Positions 25,112-36,722 of a DNA stretch of 64,000 nt are shown in pieces. Position 1 is the first letter of the stretch. The number at the start of each line of letters is the position of its first letter. This stretch comes from Juglans regia (taxonomy: Eukaryota; Streptophyta; Magnoliopsida; Fagales; Juglandaceae), in the NCBI RefSeq assembly GCF_001411555.2, contig NC_049903.1:27044270-27108269 (forward strand), in the 5' to 3' direction. The notes under the pieces were generated by a model. The model made no database searches. It had not been told where the DNA came from and saw only the letters and a list, made by a program, of their open reading frames with translations. The translations under genes and the position numbers were made by a program.

Positions 25112-25431
25112 ACCCAAACTAGGGGTGATACTCGCATGGTGTGGTGCGGGGGGTACCCTCCCCCGCACCCCGCCCCGCACCATGCGGGGGATGGGGGTTT
25201 TTCCCCCGGCCCCAGCCCTCGGTAGGCGGGGGAAAAAACCCCATCCGCCTCAACCCTTGCCTAGGCCAACACACTGCATTTTAAAAAAAAAAAAATTTGG
25301 TCCAAAAATATTTTTTTAGAACAAAATTATAATATAATTTAAATAATAAATTAAAATTTATAAATATAAAAAGAACTTAAATTCATTAGAGTTAGATTTT
25401 AGATTGTCTTGGCCTCCTAGACCAACTTTTT

Positions 25432-25479
25432 TATAGGAGGCCAGGGCAATACAATAGTCATCCTTAAGCAATGTGGGAC
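25432..25479 (-). promoter_or_regulatory. snRNA-type promoter signature (USE plus TATA), left arm
   Basis: Mirror copy on the minus strand: GTCCCACATTG from 25479 to 25469 and TATAAAAA starting at 25435, again 33 bases apart. Together with the right arm it makes a head-to-head divergent pair. No recognisable small RNA follows at 25400 and below. Confidence 0.42.
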
Positions 25480-25489
25480 TTACTATTAA

Positions 25490-25541
25490 GTCCCACATTG
25501 CTTAAGGATGACTATTGTATTGCCCTGGCCTCCTATATAAA
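25490..25541 (+). promoter_or_regulatory. snRNA-type promoter signature (USE plus TATA), right arm
   Basis: GTCCCACATTG (25490-25500) differs by one base from the plant snRNA upstream sequence element RTCCCACATCG. TATATAAA starts at 25534, leaving 33 bases between, the spacing of Pol II-transcribed plant U-snRNA genes (Pol III types are about ten shorter). No U1-U6 sequence follows. Similar elements also occur in LTRs of some small plant retroelements, so this may be an LTR-derived promoter. Confidence 0.45.
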
Positions 25542-25913
25542 GGTTAGCTTAGGAGGTCAAGGCAATTCAATGACTTGAATACAATCTTAAGTATTTAATA
25601 AATTGTATATATCTATATACAATATATTTATTTATATATATATATAAATTTATATATGTGGAGCGGGGACGGGGGCGGGGCGGGGTCCCGCTAGGGTCAT
25701 CCCGCCCCCGCTAGGCCCTCTCCATGCTGGGCCGGGGCAGGGCCCCACACCCAAACCGCATAATAAACTCAAATGTGGATTTAACCGAGTATTTGGATCC
25801 ACATCAATTGTAATTAATTATAGCTTAAAATTAACATAAATAATAGACATGATATAAGGAAACCGATTAATAAGCACAATTGCATGTCTCTTGCATTATA
25901 TTCATTTTATACT

Positions 25914-25918
<5 letters not shown>

Positions 25919-25957
<39 letters not shown>
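25919..25957. repeat. (CA)n(TA)n microsatellite
   Basis: About 14 CA units followed by TA units, directly abutting the proposed Helitron-like end at 25958. Confidence 0.8.
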
Positions 25958-27157
25958 CTAGTAGTGGTTTAACATGCAAAGTACGTTTGCCACATTCGCC
26001 TAATTGGAAGAAAAAATAAAATTGTTGAAAATAATGTGTCCAAGCCGTAAATAGAATGACTCCCTACATGTAGCACATAATCTTGAATAATTGAATTAGA
26101 TATTAGTTCACAATCATCATATTAAAAGAGTATATAAGATTGATTAGTAAATAGCCTAATTATTATGAGATTTAAATTATGTTAAAATTTTTAATTATTT
26201 ATATAGTTTTACTCTCTTAAAAATATTTAGCAAAATTTTATTATTTATTTAATGATGAAATATTAGTATTTTATAAATTAAAGTTAATTTTAAATGTATG
26301 ATATGATATTTATATTTTAATTATCTATTTAAGTTAACTTATTTTCAATGTTTTAACCTCTACCATTAGATCAAATCTAGAGACTCAAGATGAAGGATTG
26401 GCTGACAAAATCAAAAGACTAAAACCGTAATAACAAATAAAATAAAAGTGGCTAACAAAGTGCAAAGCACGTTTGCCAAATCAAATCAAATCAAACCGTA
26501 ATGACAATCAAATAAGACTCATAATAATTAACGTGCAAAGCACGTTTGCCACATTTGCCTAATTGGAAGGAAAAATAAAATTCTTTAAAATAATGTGTCC
26601 AAATCGTAAATAAAATGTGACTCCCTACATGCAGCACAAAATCTTGAATAATTAAATTAGATGGTAGTTCACAATCATCAAGCTTAAAAGAGTACATAAG
26701 ATTGATTAGTAAATAGCCTAATTATTATGAGATTTAAATTATGTTAAAATTTCTAATTATTTATATGTTCTTACTCTCTTAAAAATATTTAGCAAAATTT
26801 TATCATTTATTTAATGATGAAAGATTAGTATTTTATAAATTAAAATTAATTTTAAATATATGATATGATATTTATATTTTAATTATCTATTTAAGTTAGT
26901 TTATTTTCAATGTTTTAACCTTTACCGTTAGATCAATCTAGAAACTCAAGATGAAGGGTTGGCTAAGCCAGAAGACTAAAACTGTAATGACAAATCAAAT
27001 AAGAGTAGATGGTAAAGTGCAAATAGAAAAAGTAAAATACAAACAGTAAGGCTAAAATTGTAATAACACATAACTACTAATTAGGGCATTGATGTAATAA
27101 AAATGTTAAACAAGAATTACTATTTATTACTGTTCATAACTGTTCATATCTTATAGA
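25958..27157 (-). mobile_element. Candidate non-autonomous Helitron with internal tandem duplication
   Basis: Read on the minus strand, the left end shows an imperfect hairpin CGTACTTTGCATG, then eleven bases, then CTAG next to a host T, as at Helitron 3' ends. The proposed 5' end at 27157 reads TCTATAAGATATG after a host A. Two copies of a roughly 558-bp unit are arranged in tandem (from about 25973 and 26531), both starting with a GTGCAAAGCACGTTTGCC-like block; a third such block lies at about 26456. No helicase gene. The tandem repeat is certain; the Helitron assignment is inference. Confidence 0.38.
25970..27015. repeat. Tandem duplication, about 558-bp unit
   Basis: The second copy repeats, in order, GCCTAATTGGAAG, AATAATGTGTCCAA, GACTCCCTACATG, CACAATCATCA, AAATAGCCTAATTATTATGA and GATGAAGG. 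Substitutions and small indels are scattered along it. AT-rich and non-coding. Confidence 0.88.
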
Positions 27158-27174
27158 TGCTTTTAAGTATAAAG

Positions 27175-27205
<31 letters not shown>

Positions 27206-28068
27206 CACACTATGCCTAGCTACATATATAATATAGTGCATGCAATATATAGTATATGCGTAGACTTCAATTATATATACATATAATTCATGATGAAGAC
27301 ATCATATAATATCACCCACACTACGTACAAAACATAATGTTACCATATATTCATGGAATCCTCCTCCCCTCTGTTACCGTTTTGTCTGTATATTTAAGGT
27401 CGACTGGGTGGAGATTTACATGATTGAGTCAACCATGCAAGGCTGTAGGCTGTAGCAGCTCAATACCATTGGATCGTCCAACATTCGTTATATCGATGAT
27501 AAAATAAACGATCGATCTTCATTTCTTTCGTCCTGAGAAAAGCCAAAATGTTGCAGTACTGAATATCCAAAAGTCCATGCATGCATAGATATATGCATGG
27601 TCCCACCGTGTACTTTCAAACCGAACTTCACAGACAAATTATTGCAAACATCAATTACACACACTACTACTCGCTCTTGCTTTCCGTCTTTCGAAAGGAA
27701 AGAAAGAAAAAGAAAAAGAAAAAGAAAAACTGATGATCTTGCGCTTTAAATTAATTTGAGTTTGCTGAAATCTGTGTAAGATTCAGTATATATGTGTAGT
27801 CACGTTTTGTCCCCTTAGCATATATATGTAGGGTTGTCTCCAACGTAGGCTTTTTAATTTTTCATCTTATAGTCGGCCAAATATGTCATTCATGTTTCCT
27901 CCTTCAAGGATTCCACCCATTTCGGTCGTCTTTCTCTTGTTTCCTCCATGCTTGATCTAGATCATTAATGCATGCGTTTTGTCCTCTTCTGGTTAACTCA
28001 ATGAACATGATCTCTCAGCTTAGCTTAACTTCAAACCCTTAGTTTCACAAGTAGTACTATATATATCA

Positions 28069-28215
28069 GTACTACCCAAAAAAAAAAAAGCATTCAAGAT
28101 AGATTATTTGTGACGAGAATGATTATTTGGGTCGACAAAAACATATTCATTTTAACAGTAATTAATCATTTTCACAAAAAATAACTGGTAATAAATAAAC
28201 AATTTTCTTATAGTA
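28069..28215. mobile_element. Degenerate CACTA-type MITE
   Basis: The interior contains ATTATTTGTGACGAGAATGA and AACATATTCATTTTAACAG; the right end CAATTTTCTTATAGTA matches the TTTTTCTTGTAGTG terminus at 11545. The left end is eroded (TACTACCCAAAAA). Confidence 0.5.
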
Positions 28216-28447
28216 AATATATATATTCTTCATTACTTCAACTAGCTCCTTAATACACACACATAAAATATACAGTTTAATTAAAACAAGGGGTTCTCTT
28301 AGATCATAAATTCGATATATGTTGTTTAAATGAGTGAACTGATCAGTTGTTTCTCATCTATTTAAGCTTCCGGCAACCGACAGATAACAATTTAACACAC
28401 ACACACATATATTAATCCTAAATATATTCAACTCAATTCATCATGTA

Positions 28448-28488
<41 letters not shown>

Positions 28489-28910
28489 GGAAGCATGCAT
28501 TGGATTGTCATCACGCAATATATCTGGCGAAAGATAAGGATATTGAAAGTTGTTTGGCTACAAGTGGTTGGCATCTTGTGCAAGTAATATTGTTGGATGC
28601 TTTTGCGGTGGAAAAAGTAGACAAAACCCTGCTGCATGTTGTTGTGGTTTGAATTTCAGGCCCTTATTATATAGCGCACATATATATATATCGATCTCAC
28701 TTCTCCGACGTGGGAGGTAAATATATATAGTACTATATATATCGTAGATTGCGTAGGCGTAGTGTGCACATGAATATAAGATAGAATTTGAAGTTATTTC
28801 TAGTAATTTTAAGGGACTTTAGTTATTATATTGACTAGTTTTTTGAAAATATAAAATGAATATGATTTGAACGATCATGCCCTATTGAAAGTATCATGAG
28901 TTAGTAACTT

Positions 28911-29042
28911 AGTATTATAAAAAAAACGAACATTTGTGACGGAAATTATTATTAGTGATAAAAATAGATTCATTTTAATAAAAATAATTATTTTTACAAG
29001 AAATAATTAATCACAAATAAATAATATTTTTATAATAAATTT
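28911..29042. mobile_element. Degenerate CACTA-type MITE
   Basis: It shares CATTTGTGACGG, AAAATAGATTCATTTTAATA and ATCACAAATAAATAATATTT with the 28069 and 13188 copies. Both ends are degraded (AGTATTATAAAAA and TTTTTATAATAAA). Confidence 0.48.
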
Positions 29043-29416
29043 AGATCGATCGTAAATTGTCTTTTATCAATACTACCGATAAAAAATGAGGAATGTTGAC
29101 GTGATAAATAGCATCACTTAAATTTTGGTCAGGTAGAACTACTGGCTTTTAAGCGGCCACTTGCTTTACCGTGTGTGTCACGCAAGCATGCATGCATGCA
29201 TGTATATATATGGTGGCATATTGCATGCATGTGCTGCCATGAATTAATTAATGGTGGATGAATATGTGGGGGTTATTGATCATATCCCAAATCACCAGCT
29301 TTCACAAACAAAATTAAAAATCATATAAAGCCTGATTTCTAGGGTTTTGACCATTGGCTAAAGTGCAGAGAAAGAGTCATGAATGTAGTGGTGCTTTTGA
29401 CCCTTATATATATATA

Positions 29417-29451
<35 letters not shown>

Positions 29452-29825
29452 GTTATCCTTGGCCAACCTTTCTTTGGATGGTTTTTCTTTTGTTTTCATT
29501 TTTAGGATATTTGAGAAGCTTTTTCTCCGGCCGGTTTTATGGTTGCAGCCTCGCAGGGTCAAGACAATGTCTCCTGCTATCTTTTTATTTATTTATTTAA
29601 AAACAAAATATAATAAAGATTAATTACACCGAAAATAAACACATTATTAATTAATACATGAATAGAGGTTGGGAAATTATAACAAAAATGTCATGTACAG
29701 GAGATCGACAGTACAAAACGACAACAAATAATTAAATATGATCAATAAATTAATCAATCCAACATGAGGGGAATATATATATATATAGCTCATGAATAAG
29801 TAATTTTATATTTTGATTGATAGAT

Positions 29826-29989
29826 CTATTCATCATCTTCACACCACACATCAATATGTGATTTATTATTTTTTACCCTTCTATTTAAACACATATATTT
29901 ACATATCAATATGTGTATACTTAAATAAAAGGATAAAAATAACAAATCACGCATACTGGTGTGTAGTATAGGAAATGATAGGTAGAATT
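29826..29989. mobile_element. Foldback MITE (about 160 bp)
   Basis: Inverted halves: TGTGATTTATTATTTTTTACC at about 29855 matches the complement of GGATAAAAATAACAAATCAC near 29931. CACACCACACATCAATATG matches the complement of CATACTGGTGTGTAGTAT. Ends near ATCTATTCATCATC and GAAATGATAGGTAGAA. Unassigned family. Confidence 0.5.
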
Positions 29990-30764
29990 TTTCTGGAACA
30001 CTTCACTCAGTTGTACATTGTAAATTTAATCATTTATATCCGTTTAGACATGACTACTTACAACTATTTTGTAAAAGAAAAAGATTGTGTAAGTATATAT
30101 ATATATATAAATTATGAAAAATTCTTCTCAACAATCACTATTCACTACCTCACACTCCATATCCTATAAAAAACACTTTCACGTCTTATGAAAAAATAAA
30201 TTATACATATAGATCGCGAGTGTGAGAGTATATAGTAGTTGATTAATTAGTAGAATTCATCCTACACTATATATATATATTACATCTTTCAAACACCGCC
30301 GTCATTAACGGCCAATGGAATTCAATTGCAAAGGAAGAAACTACTCCAACTGAAATATACCGAACCCATATATAAGCTTATAATTCTTTCCGACAAGGTT
30401 TCGTGGAAAATGCGATGAACATTGAATGAATATGTCTGAATGACTAATAATGCTTGCCGACAGTAAACACTTCGATCCCATTCAATCATTCAGCATTGCC
30501 TCCTTTCGATATTCAATAAAAATACAACTTTTGTTGTATAAAATAGATCAAAAAGCTTAGCGCCTGATGATCATGTTGTTAAGCTTTATACGAAGTTCCC
30601 TGATTTGAAGCAAGTGAGTTGATTGCAGTTGCTTTAAAGAGAACAAAACTTGAATAAAGCTCTTGGACCTCCCAAAATTCAATAAAAATGTCACTGACTT
30701 TTGAAAAAACTTGGGATTATAATGATTGTACAGAGCAGGGATCAATCGTACGTATGGACTTTTC

Positions 30765-30768
<4 letters not shown>

Positions 30769-30812
<44 letters not shown>
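30769..30812. repeat. (TA)22 microsatellite
   Basis: Uninterrupted TA run, among the longest in the window. Confidence 0.9.
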
Positions 30813-30814
<2 letters not shown>

Positions 30815-31894
30815 GGCAGATTTGGAGAATCATATCGACAAAGATCACAATATTGCTCTTGAATCCTGATGATGATGATCTTGATGAGTTCTTTTCTTTC
30901 TTTTTTTTTATCTTTTTTGTCATGCAACTTCTGGTGTATAACTAAATTAACCTTGGTTGGTTCATGCATGTAATTCTCACTCAATTTTTTTTTCTTTTTT
31001 TTTTTGTTATTATTATTATTATTATTTATATTGTTGCTTTGATCTCATGTCTAGACTGATTAATCAACTTGTTTCTTTTGAGTTTTCACTTTAGGACATT
31101 AATGCTAGGGTGTACATGACCAAATGTGCACCCCCAAATTAATATGCATGACATGATCATGATCTGCAAATGGTTTTTTCTTTTTTTTTTTAAAGCATTT
31201 TTAAACATCTTTAACAATTAAGAAAAAAATAAAAAAAGGTACAAATTCACAAATAGTCACTACCTTAATCATTAAGAAAAAAAATTAAAAAATTAAAATA
31301 TATGAGTGGACACGTTTGGAAGTTATAGTATCATTTTCCTTCACTTGTTTGGAGTATTTGTTGGGGTTATCCTCATCGTCTGTAACACCTTTTAATGTAA
31401 TAAAATTATTATAATGCCCATAAAATAAATAAAAACATATATAGTCTTGGACATTGGGTGCCATTTCCTATGCTTTTCTTCTTTCCTCTATATATTATAA
31501 CTACTTCTAATATTATTCAGTAAGAAAAGAATTAAAACACATTTAACAAGTTCCACAATCAAGTTATAAACAAAATTAATTAATAATAAATCATTTACTT
31601 GTTAATGTTCACAGCTTGCACCATTGGCTCAATACAATCAAGGCCATGTAGCATTAATTGTCATTATTGTTTTTAGACATAGGTTAATTAGATTTATAAT
31701 TTATATATATATATATATATATTTATTTATTTCTTTTTCTAAACCCCAAAAGTTAAATATCCATGATATATATTCATTAAACATGAGTGTGTTTTGTTTT
31801 TTAAATCCAAAAATCTTACACCAAAATGATTCTAAAATGCAAAGATGCTCTTTAGGAAAACTCAAAACGTGTGGTTTTCGATATGCTCCCCAAA

Positions 31895-31928
<34 letters not shown>

Positions 31929-32631
31929 TGATCTTTCTTCTTACCTGGGAATGCAAAATCATTTTGCTCTACAGGTATAAGTTGGGTCTTCATGTTTGAT
32001 TGTTTATATCGTGTTGCTTTGTTTTTAGTTTATATTTTTTTTCCTCTTACAATTAGTCATTGGCATTAGTTTCTCTAATTTTCTAGCTAAAGCTACAAAA
32101 GCATGCAATCTTAACTATTTTTATATAATGCGGTATCTATACATAATACATCGATCACATGATATCTATAAGTTTGCCAAGCTATCAAAATAATACCTTT
32201 TTTATATATTGTTAATTAATTTCCTTATTTAACGTATACAACAGTAACAGTACTCATATTTGTCATATTTTCAAAATCCAACGGTCATATTTGTTATTTT
32301 TATCTAAACGCAGGTCTTTTTATTTAAGGCCATTTTTTCTAGTGGTAGTTTTTATCTAATTGCTATTTTATATCATGTTCATTTACACATTCTAGCAGGT
32401 GATTTTGTTTAAGAACAAACCCGAATTAATCTCATAAGAGTAGACAACTCAATTTATAAAATTCATCCAACCCCATTGTTAATATCGAAAAAATTGCACA
32501 ACATGTAAGAATGGGAGAAAGAGTCATTTTTGGCCAGTTGTGACGACTTGAGCTTTGATCGGTGTGATTTATAGCCCCTGGTAGTGGTTTGGTGCGACTG
32601 TACGGCGTTGGTGCATACATTCATGGCGATG

Positions 32632-33110
32632 AAATATAAGAAGTAAATGTAGAGAAAATACAGAGAGTGAGATATACAGATTTACGTGGTTCGGCATGAT
32701 ACCTACGTCCATGAGCGTTTGGAATGGAGAATCTGCTATAATATAATTATTTACAGTCTCTCATAGTCTCTCCATTCTAACTATACAATAGAAGTCGAGA
32801 TCTATTTGCTAAATGAGATATTCTCGCTAGAATTCTTTATATCGTGAGGTTGAAGAAGCTGAAGAAGAAGAAGAAACCTTTATTTCACGTCCAATTTGAT
32901 CCATCTTTTATCTCTGGCCAAAGAGTAGTGAGAGATGACAACCTTTTTCTCGTGCGTGTCTGACCCACTCTTTTTTCTCCACTCTCATTTTCCTTTCCAT
33001 GGTTACCTTTTCTTTTTTTTGACACTTTCTTTTCCCTTATACCCTTTTCATCTCTCTTCATTTATCTTCTAGTGAAAGCCGTTTAATAGGTTGGGATTGA
33101 TTTATTTTGG
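32632..33110. repeat. LTR-like fragment with ACGTGGTTCGGCA block
   Basis: TTTACGTGGTTCGGCATG followed by CCTACGTCCATGAGCG is a block I associate with LTR or leader regions of many plant LTR retroelements. It is followed by CT-rich sequence. No coding region or second LTR is nearby, so it could be a solo LTR or a fragment; the limits are approximate. Confidence 0.35.
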
Positions 33111-34217
33111 ACCTAGAATATTTTATTCCCTTCAGCCATCATCTCATTAGAGATAAGGAAATCCGTTCCAAATCCAGTTATATCTCATCGAGCATTTATC
33201 GGAAGCAGATAGATGCTAGTAAGAAATTTTAATTTTTAATTTTATATATTTTGTGAGATGTACTCAACAATTGAAAATGAATAAAATGTACTATTTTCCC
33301 AATAAAATGTACTAAGTTATGAGTGGTTGACGCGGCTTGGGGCCCCCACCAACCACCCGTATTCGGGAAGATGCTAGAATTGACAAGTGAAGCGGCTCGA
33401 TCCCTTTCCTCCAATGGCTTGTATATGCTTGCTCAAAAACCAGCCACCGACTAGGCTATGGAAGTTGGACATCCCGGCGGCATGCCATTCTAATGGTGCT
33501 ATGGTTACCAGACAATCTTCTTGAACAGCCATGGAAGACTGATCATAATAAACAGCCACACTTGCAAAAATTTACCCTTAATTGTATTGGACTACTGGAC
33601 CCTTTTCGTTTGGTTTGTACCTGTACCCAACATATTTTCCTTATGCTCCAGCTTTCTGCCCCCTTTTGGACTTTACACCCATTTTGTTTTGTTTGGGTGG
33701 AGTGGGCTTTTTTTTTTTTTTTTTTTTTTTTTAACTTTCAGTCATCTTGTACTATTATATTGCTCTTGATGAAATATATGTTGTCTTTGCTTAGGAAAAA
33801 ACAATTATTTTTCAATTATAGAACTTCTAGAGATCATTAAAAGTCTGTTTATAAACAAATTACTAATTTAAACTAATAATTTGTTTTACTTGTACTATTT
33901 TTTTTTTATTATTTTGAAGTTTTTATTTAACCAAATATTAGTTAATTGCTGCATTACATGTTGAGTTTCTCTGTTTATAAATGGGTAATATTCTAAATAT
34001 GTGGTATTCTTCAATATCTATTATGAAATGAATTGCATGACATTTGGAGCAAAATATAGAGATTTGGATTTCAATTAGTATAATAATTTATGAGGTTGTT
34101 GGAGTCAGAGTGCGAAACCCACCCACCTAAGGGCCTAGACAAACCTAAGAGCCCCCCAAAGCCCAACCGCAAGAGGTTAGCCCCATGAGAAGAAAGTTTT
34201 AGGAAGATGGAACAAGT
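33111..34217. other. Unassigned DNA
   Basis: Contains a less AT-rich block at 33330-33600 with a 61-residue minus-strand frame (33559-33374, MAVYYDQSSMAVQEDCLV...). It has no motif I recognise and could be a captured gene fragment. A T23 run lies at about 33709-33732. No gene is supported. Confidence 0.3.
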
Positions 34218-34397
34218 CTTGTATAGATACCAAAACATCTCAATTCATCTCATCTAATTATTATAAATTTTTCAAATTATCAAACAAAATATAATAAAAA
34301 ATTTAATTTTTTTAAATCTCAAAACAAAAATAATATTAAAAAATAATATTTTATTTAACTTTCAACTTTAATCTCAACTCACTATCCAAACCTCCCA
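34218..34397. mobile_element. Harbinger/Tourist-like MITE copy
   Basis: The right end CTCAACTCACTATCCAAACC and the left ATACCAAAACATCTCAATTC mirror each other. The interior AACAAAATATAATAAAAAAT and AATAATATTTTATT words match the 7583 copy. Ends are degraded. Confidence 0.5.
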
Positions 34398-35040
34398 AAA
34401 TGTAGAAGCATGCATGGCAATGACTACACAATCCTAAAAAATTGGCCGAAACATATTTTTATAAGTATGAGCCAAGAACTTGGTTGGCTAATATAAAGAA
34501 AGTTCTAGTATTAGGGTAGTGGAGGGAACTTTATAGTCCTTCATAAGGAACGGGCCTAGCCTGGAGGCCCAGCCCAATGGATAGCGAGAACGGGTCGTTG
34601 AGTAGATCTTAGAGACCAATTCAACTCCATTCGATAACCACCAAATATAACAGAACAAATAGTTAATCCAAAGTGTTGGGATAAACCTAACATCTCCGGG
34701 ATGAGTATTACATCAAATGAATAAGGTGATAAGGGCAACAAGTAGATCAAACCAAACAGGATAAATAACCATCATTGGTATTTATTGATAATCTATATAT
34801 ATGGTAAGAAGGTGATGGGTGTAGGTAACTACTCATTGAACCAGAATATTAGTAGTAACTCATTCCACGTATCATTGGCTTAGGCATCGGAGGTGGCTCA
34901 GGCATATCGGCCCGTCATATTTATTTGTTGCAGGTAGAGGGCTTTGGTGGATCGTGGAACACATCCTTAACAATGTCACCTTCTGTGGGATACTAAAGGT
35001 ATCATTTCAGTCTCTCATTGGACTCTAGCGTGATTTCCAC
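34398..35040 (+). other. Probable LTR/leader region upstream of gypsy element A gag
   Basis: This block precedes the gag frame and is of mixed composition, with GCCTAGCCTGGAGGCCCAGCC and a CT-rich end. It is where the 5' LTR and leader of the Tat-type element should lie, but I cannot find its second LTR or a primer site, so the boundaries are open. Confidence 0.3.
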
Positions 35041-36120
35041 ATGTCAACCACCATGCGCTTTCAAGAGACCCACGACACGACGACTGCAAACATGGAGGCA
35101 CGACTCGTAGAAACTGAGGAGAAACTACGAAGGGTTATGGAAGCAATGGAGGACTTACGGCAGGAGAATGAAGAGCTGAAACGCCGTAACATTGAACTTA
35201 GCAAAGCCACGTTACCGAGCCATAACAAGCAGGGAGAAGGGGAAGCACAAAGCAACGAAGGAACAAATGCCGAAGAGTTGCAAAAGAAAAGATTGCACGA
35301 TGACTTACATAGTCTCGTCGATAAATACGAAGAGATGGCGAAAAAGATGGGGAGATCTTCCTCAGCCAAACAGCTGTTGAACCTCATGGACCTACCCTAT
35401 AGTGCGGAAGTGATGGTTGTGCCGCTTCTGCCGAAATTCAAAGTACTGCAAATCGAGATGTATGACGAATCCCGAGACCTAGTGGATCATCTAGAGAACT
35501 TTAAAACACACATGACTTCCATGCTTTTTCTGGAGAGATAGCCTGCTGAGCTTTCCCATTAACATTAAAGGGCGAGCCGAGAGGCTGGGTTGGAGCTCTG
35601 CAACTTGGGTCAATTGACAGTTTCAAAGAATTAGCCAAGCAATTCCTAACACAGTTTATGGCAAGCAAAAGGCATTGAGAACCCACAACATACCTCTTGA
35701 CCATTAAGCATAGAGATAAGGAAAGCCTAAAAGCATACCTCACCTGATTCAACAAGGAGAGGTTGAGCACCGACAACCAAGACAAAAAAATCACCTTGGC
35801 AACCTTGTTGGGAGGTGTGTATTCTAGAAGTCCATCCATGGCCGAGTTGGCAAGGAAGACCCCATCAACCTTGAGAGAATTTATGGACAGAGCCACCAAT
35901 TTCGTTAATGTAAAGGACACCCTACAAGCCCTTATTGAGCCAAGGAAAGGAGAGATGAAGTCAAATGGCAAGAATAGAATTGCAGATAGGAAGACTAGCT
36001 TAGGCCACCATAAGAGAAGGTGCGACGGACAGGTGCCCCCATGAGATCAAGGTACCCGGTTCAACCATAACAACTTGAACGTACAGAAGAAAGAAGGTTC
36101 CTTCAATCTTGATGACGCAC
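35041..36120 (+). pseudogene. Gag of Tat-type Ty3/gypsy element A
   Basis: The frame from ATG 35041 to TAG 35539 has an N-terminal coiled coil (about residues 18-56: EARLVETEEKLRRVMEAMED...), then a linker, then LLPKFKVLQIEMYDESRDLV, where the gypsy retrotransposon gag domain begins. Further gag continues out of frame from 35763: STDNQDKKITLATLLGGVYS, then KTPSTLREFMDRATNFVN. Stops and shifts lie between 35540 and 35760. It is the structural protein of an extinct element. Homologous gag reappears at 47566-48245. Confidence 0.8.
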
Positions 36121-36359
36121 ATCTAGGAGAAATCCGCACAATAGCTGGCGGGTTCACTAGAGGCAGCGCTTCTACCTCTAGTAGAAGGGCACAAACCCGC
36201 AGGGCGAGATTCGAAGAAATCTATGTGATGGATAGGCCGCCCAAACATCAGTGACTTAGTTATACAATGACAATCTCCTTCGGGGAATAAGATTGCAAGG
36301 GAGTCCTGTACCTGAAGCACGACGCATTGGTGGTGATCCTCTTGGTCGCCAATTACACT

Positions 36360-36722
36360 ACTAGGTGAATTCTAGTTGATAACGGAAGCTCCGCAGACAT
36401 CTTATTCTGAGAGGCTTTTGTTAGGATGGGCATAGAGGTTAGCAAGTTGCGACCTTCACCCACCACTTTGAAGGGATTCTTTGGTGACATAATTCAGCCA
36501 ATCAGTGCCATAACCCTGCATTTCATAGCGAGAAAAGGGGTATGGATGGCGACCACGATGACTAACATTTTGGTGGTCAAGGCCCCATCATTGTACAACA
36601 TCATATTAGGGCGGCCTACCCTAAATAGCCTCAAGGCTATTACATCCACCCACCACCTCAGAATGAACTTCCTAACAGAGACGGGAGTAGGGGAGGTACG
36701 AGGCAAACATGCCCTACCCTAG
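36360..36722 (+). pseudogene. Aspartic protease region of gypsy element A
   Basis: Just after a stop near 36363 the frame reads ILVDNGSSADILF, the Tat/Athila-type protease site with its Asp intact. It continues (36426-36720) MGIEVSKLRPSPTTLKGFFG, then SLYNIILGRPTLNSLKAITS and HLRMNFLTETGVGEVRGKHA. The ILGRPTLN box is typical of the C-terminal half of this protease. The frame then stops at 36721. Confidence 0.8.

Larger units (their letters stand above)
25403..25566. repeat. 164-bp inverted repeat with perfect 50-bp inner arms
   Basis: The inner arms (25433-25482 and 25487-25536) are exact reverse complements across a 4-bp CTAT loop. The outer 30 bases on each side (25403-25432 and 25537-25566) stay aligned without gaps but differ at seven positions. 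RNA from either strand would form a long hairpin. Each arm holds one copy of GTCCCACATTG and one TATA motif. Confidence 0.92.
25120..25748. mobile_element. Non-autonomous hAT element (629 bp), G/C-rich subterminal repeats
   Basis: It starts with TAGGGGTG, the terminus shared by other hAT elements here. It is flanked by the perfect 8-bp duplication ACCCAAAC (25112-25119 and 25749-25756), as hAT transposase makes. The right terminus ends GGGCCCCAC and seems to lack the last bases of the inverted repeat. Both ends carry dense CCCCGC/GCGGGG words (25145-25250 and 25660-25745); the middle is AT-rich and holds the palindrome at 25403-25566. No coding capacity. Confidence 0.72.
27158..32631. other. 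Gene-free AT-rich DNA with many microsatellites
   Basis: No supported gene. It contains TA runs at about 27175-27202, 28456-28486, 29405-29455 and 31700-31722, a GAAAAA-type run near 27700-27730, an (ATT)n run near 31003-31025 and a (TC)n run near 31898-31926. Palindromic TGCATGCATG words are frequent, for example at 29190-29203. Open frames over these runs (strings of YIYI or SLSL) are artefacts. Confidence 0.5.

Noticed and set aside
25566..25700. A U-snRNA gene downstream of the USE/TATA signature
   Set aside because: No U1, U2, U4, U5 or U6 sequence follows, and the snRNA 3' box is only approximated near 25585.
29354..29623. ORFs with YIYIYI strings over TA microsatellites
   Set aside because: Low-complexity artefacts, no support as genes.
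30850..30890. miR172-like word (GAATCCTGATGATGATGATC)
   Set aside because: It differs from the mature miRNA at several positions and no complementary arm (GCATCATCAAG type) lies within 200 bases, so no hairpin precursor.
35061..35387. 108-residue minus-strand ORF opposite gag
   Set aside because: It is the antisense shadow of the coiled-coil gag frame.
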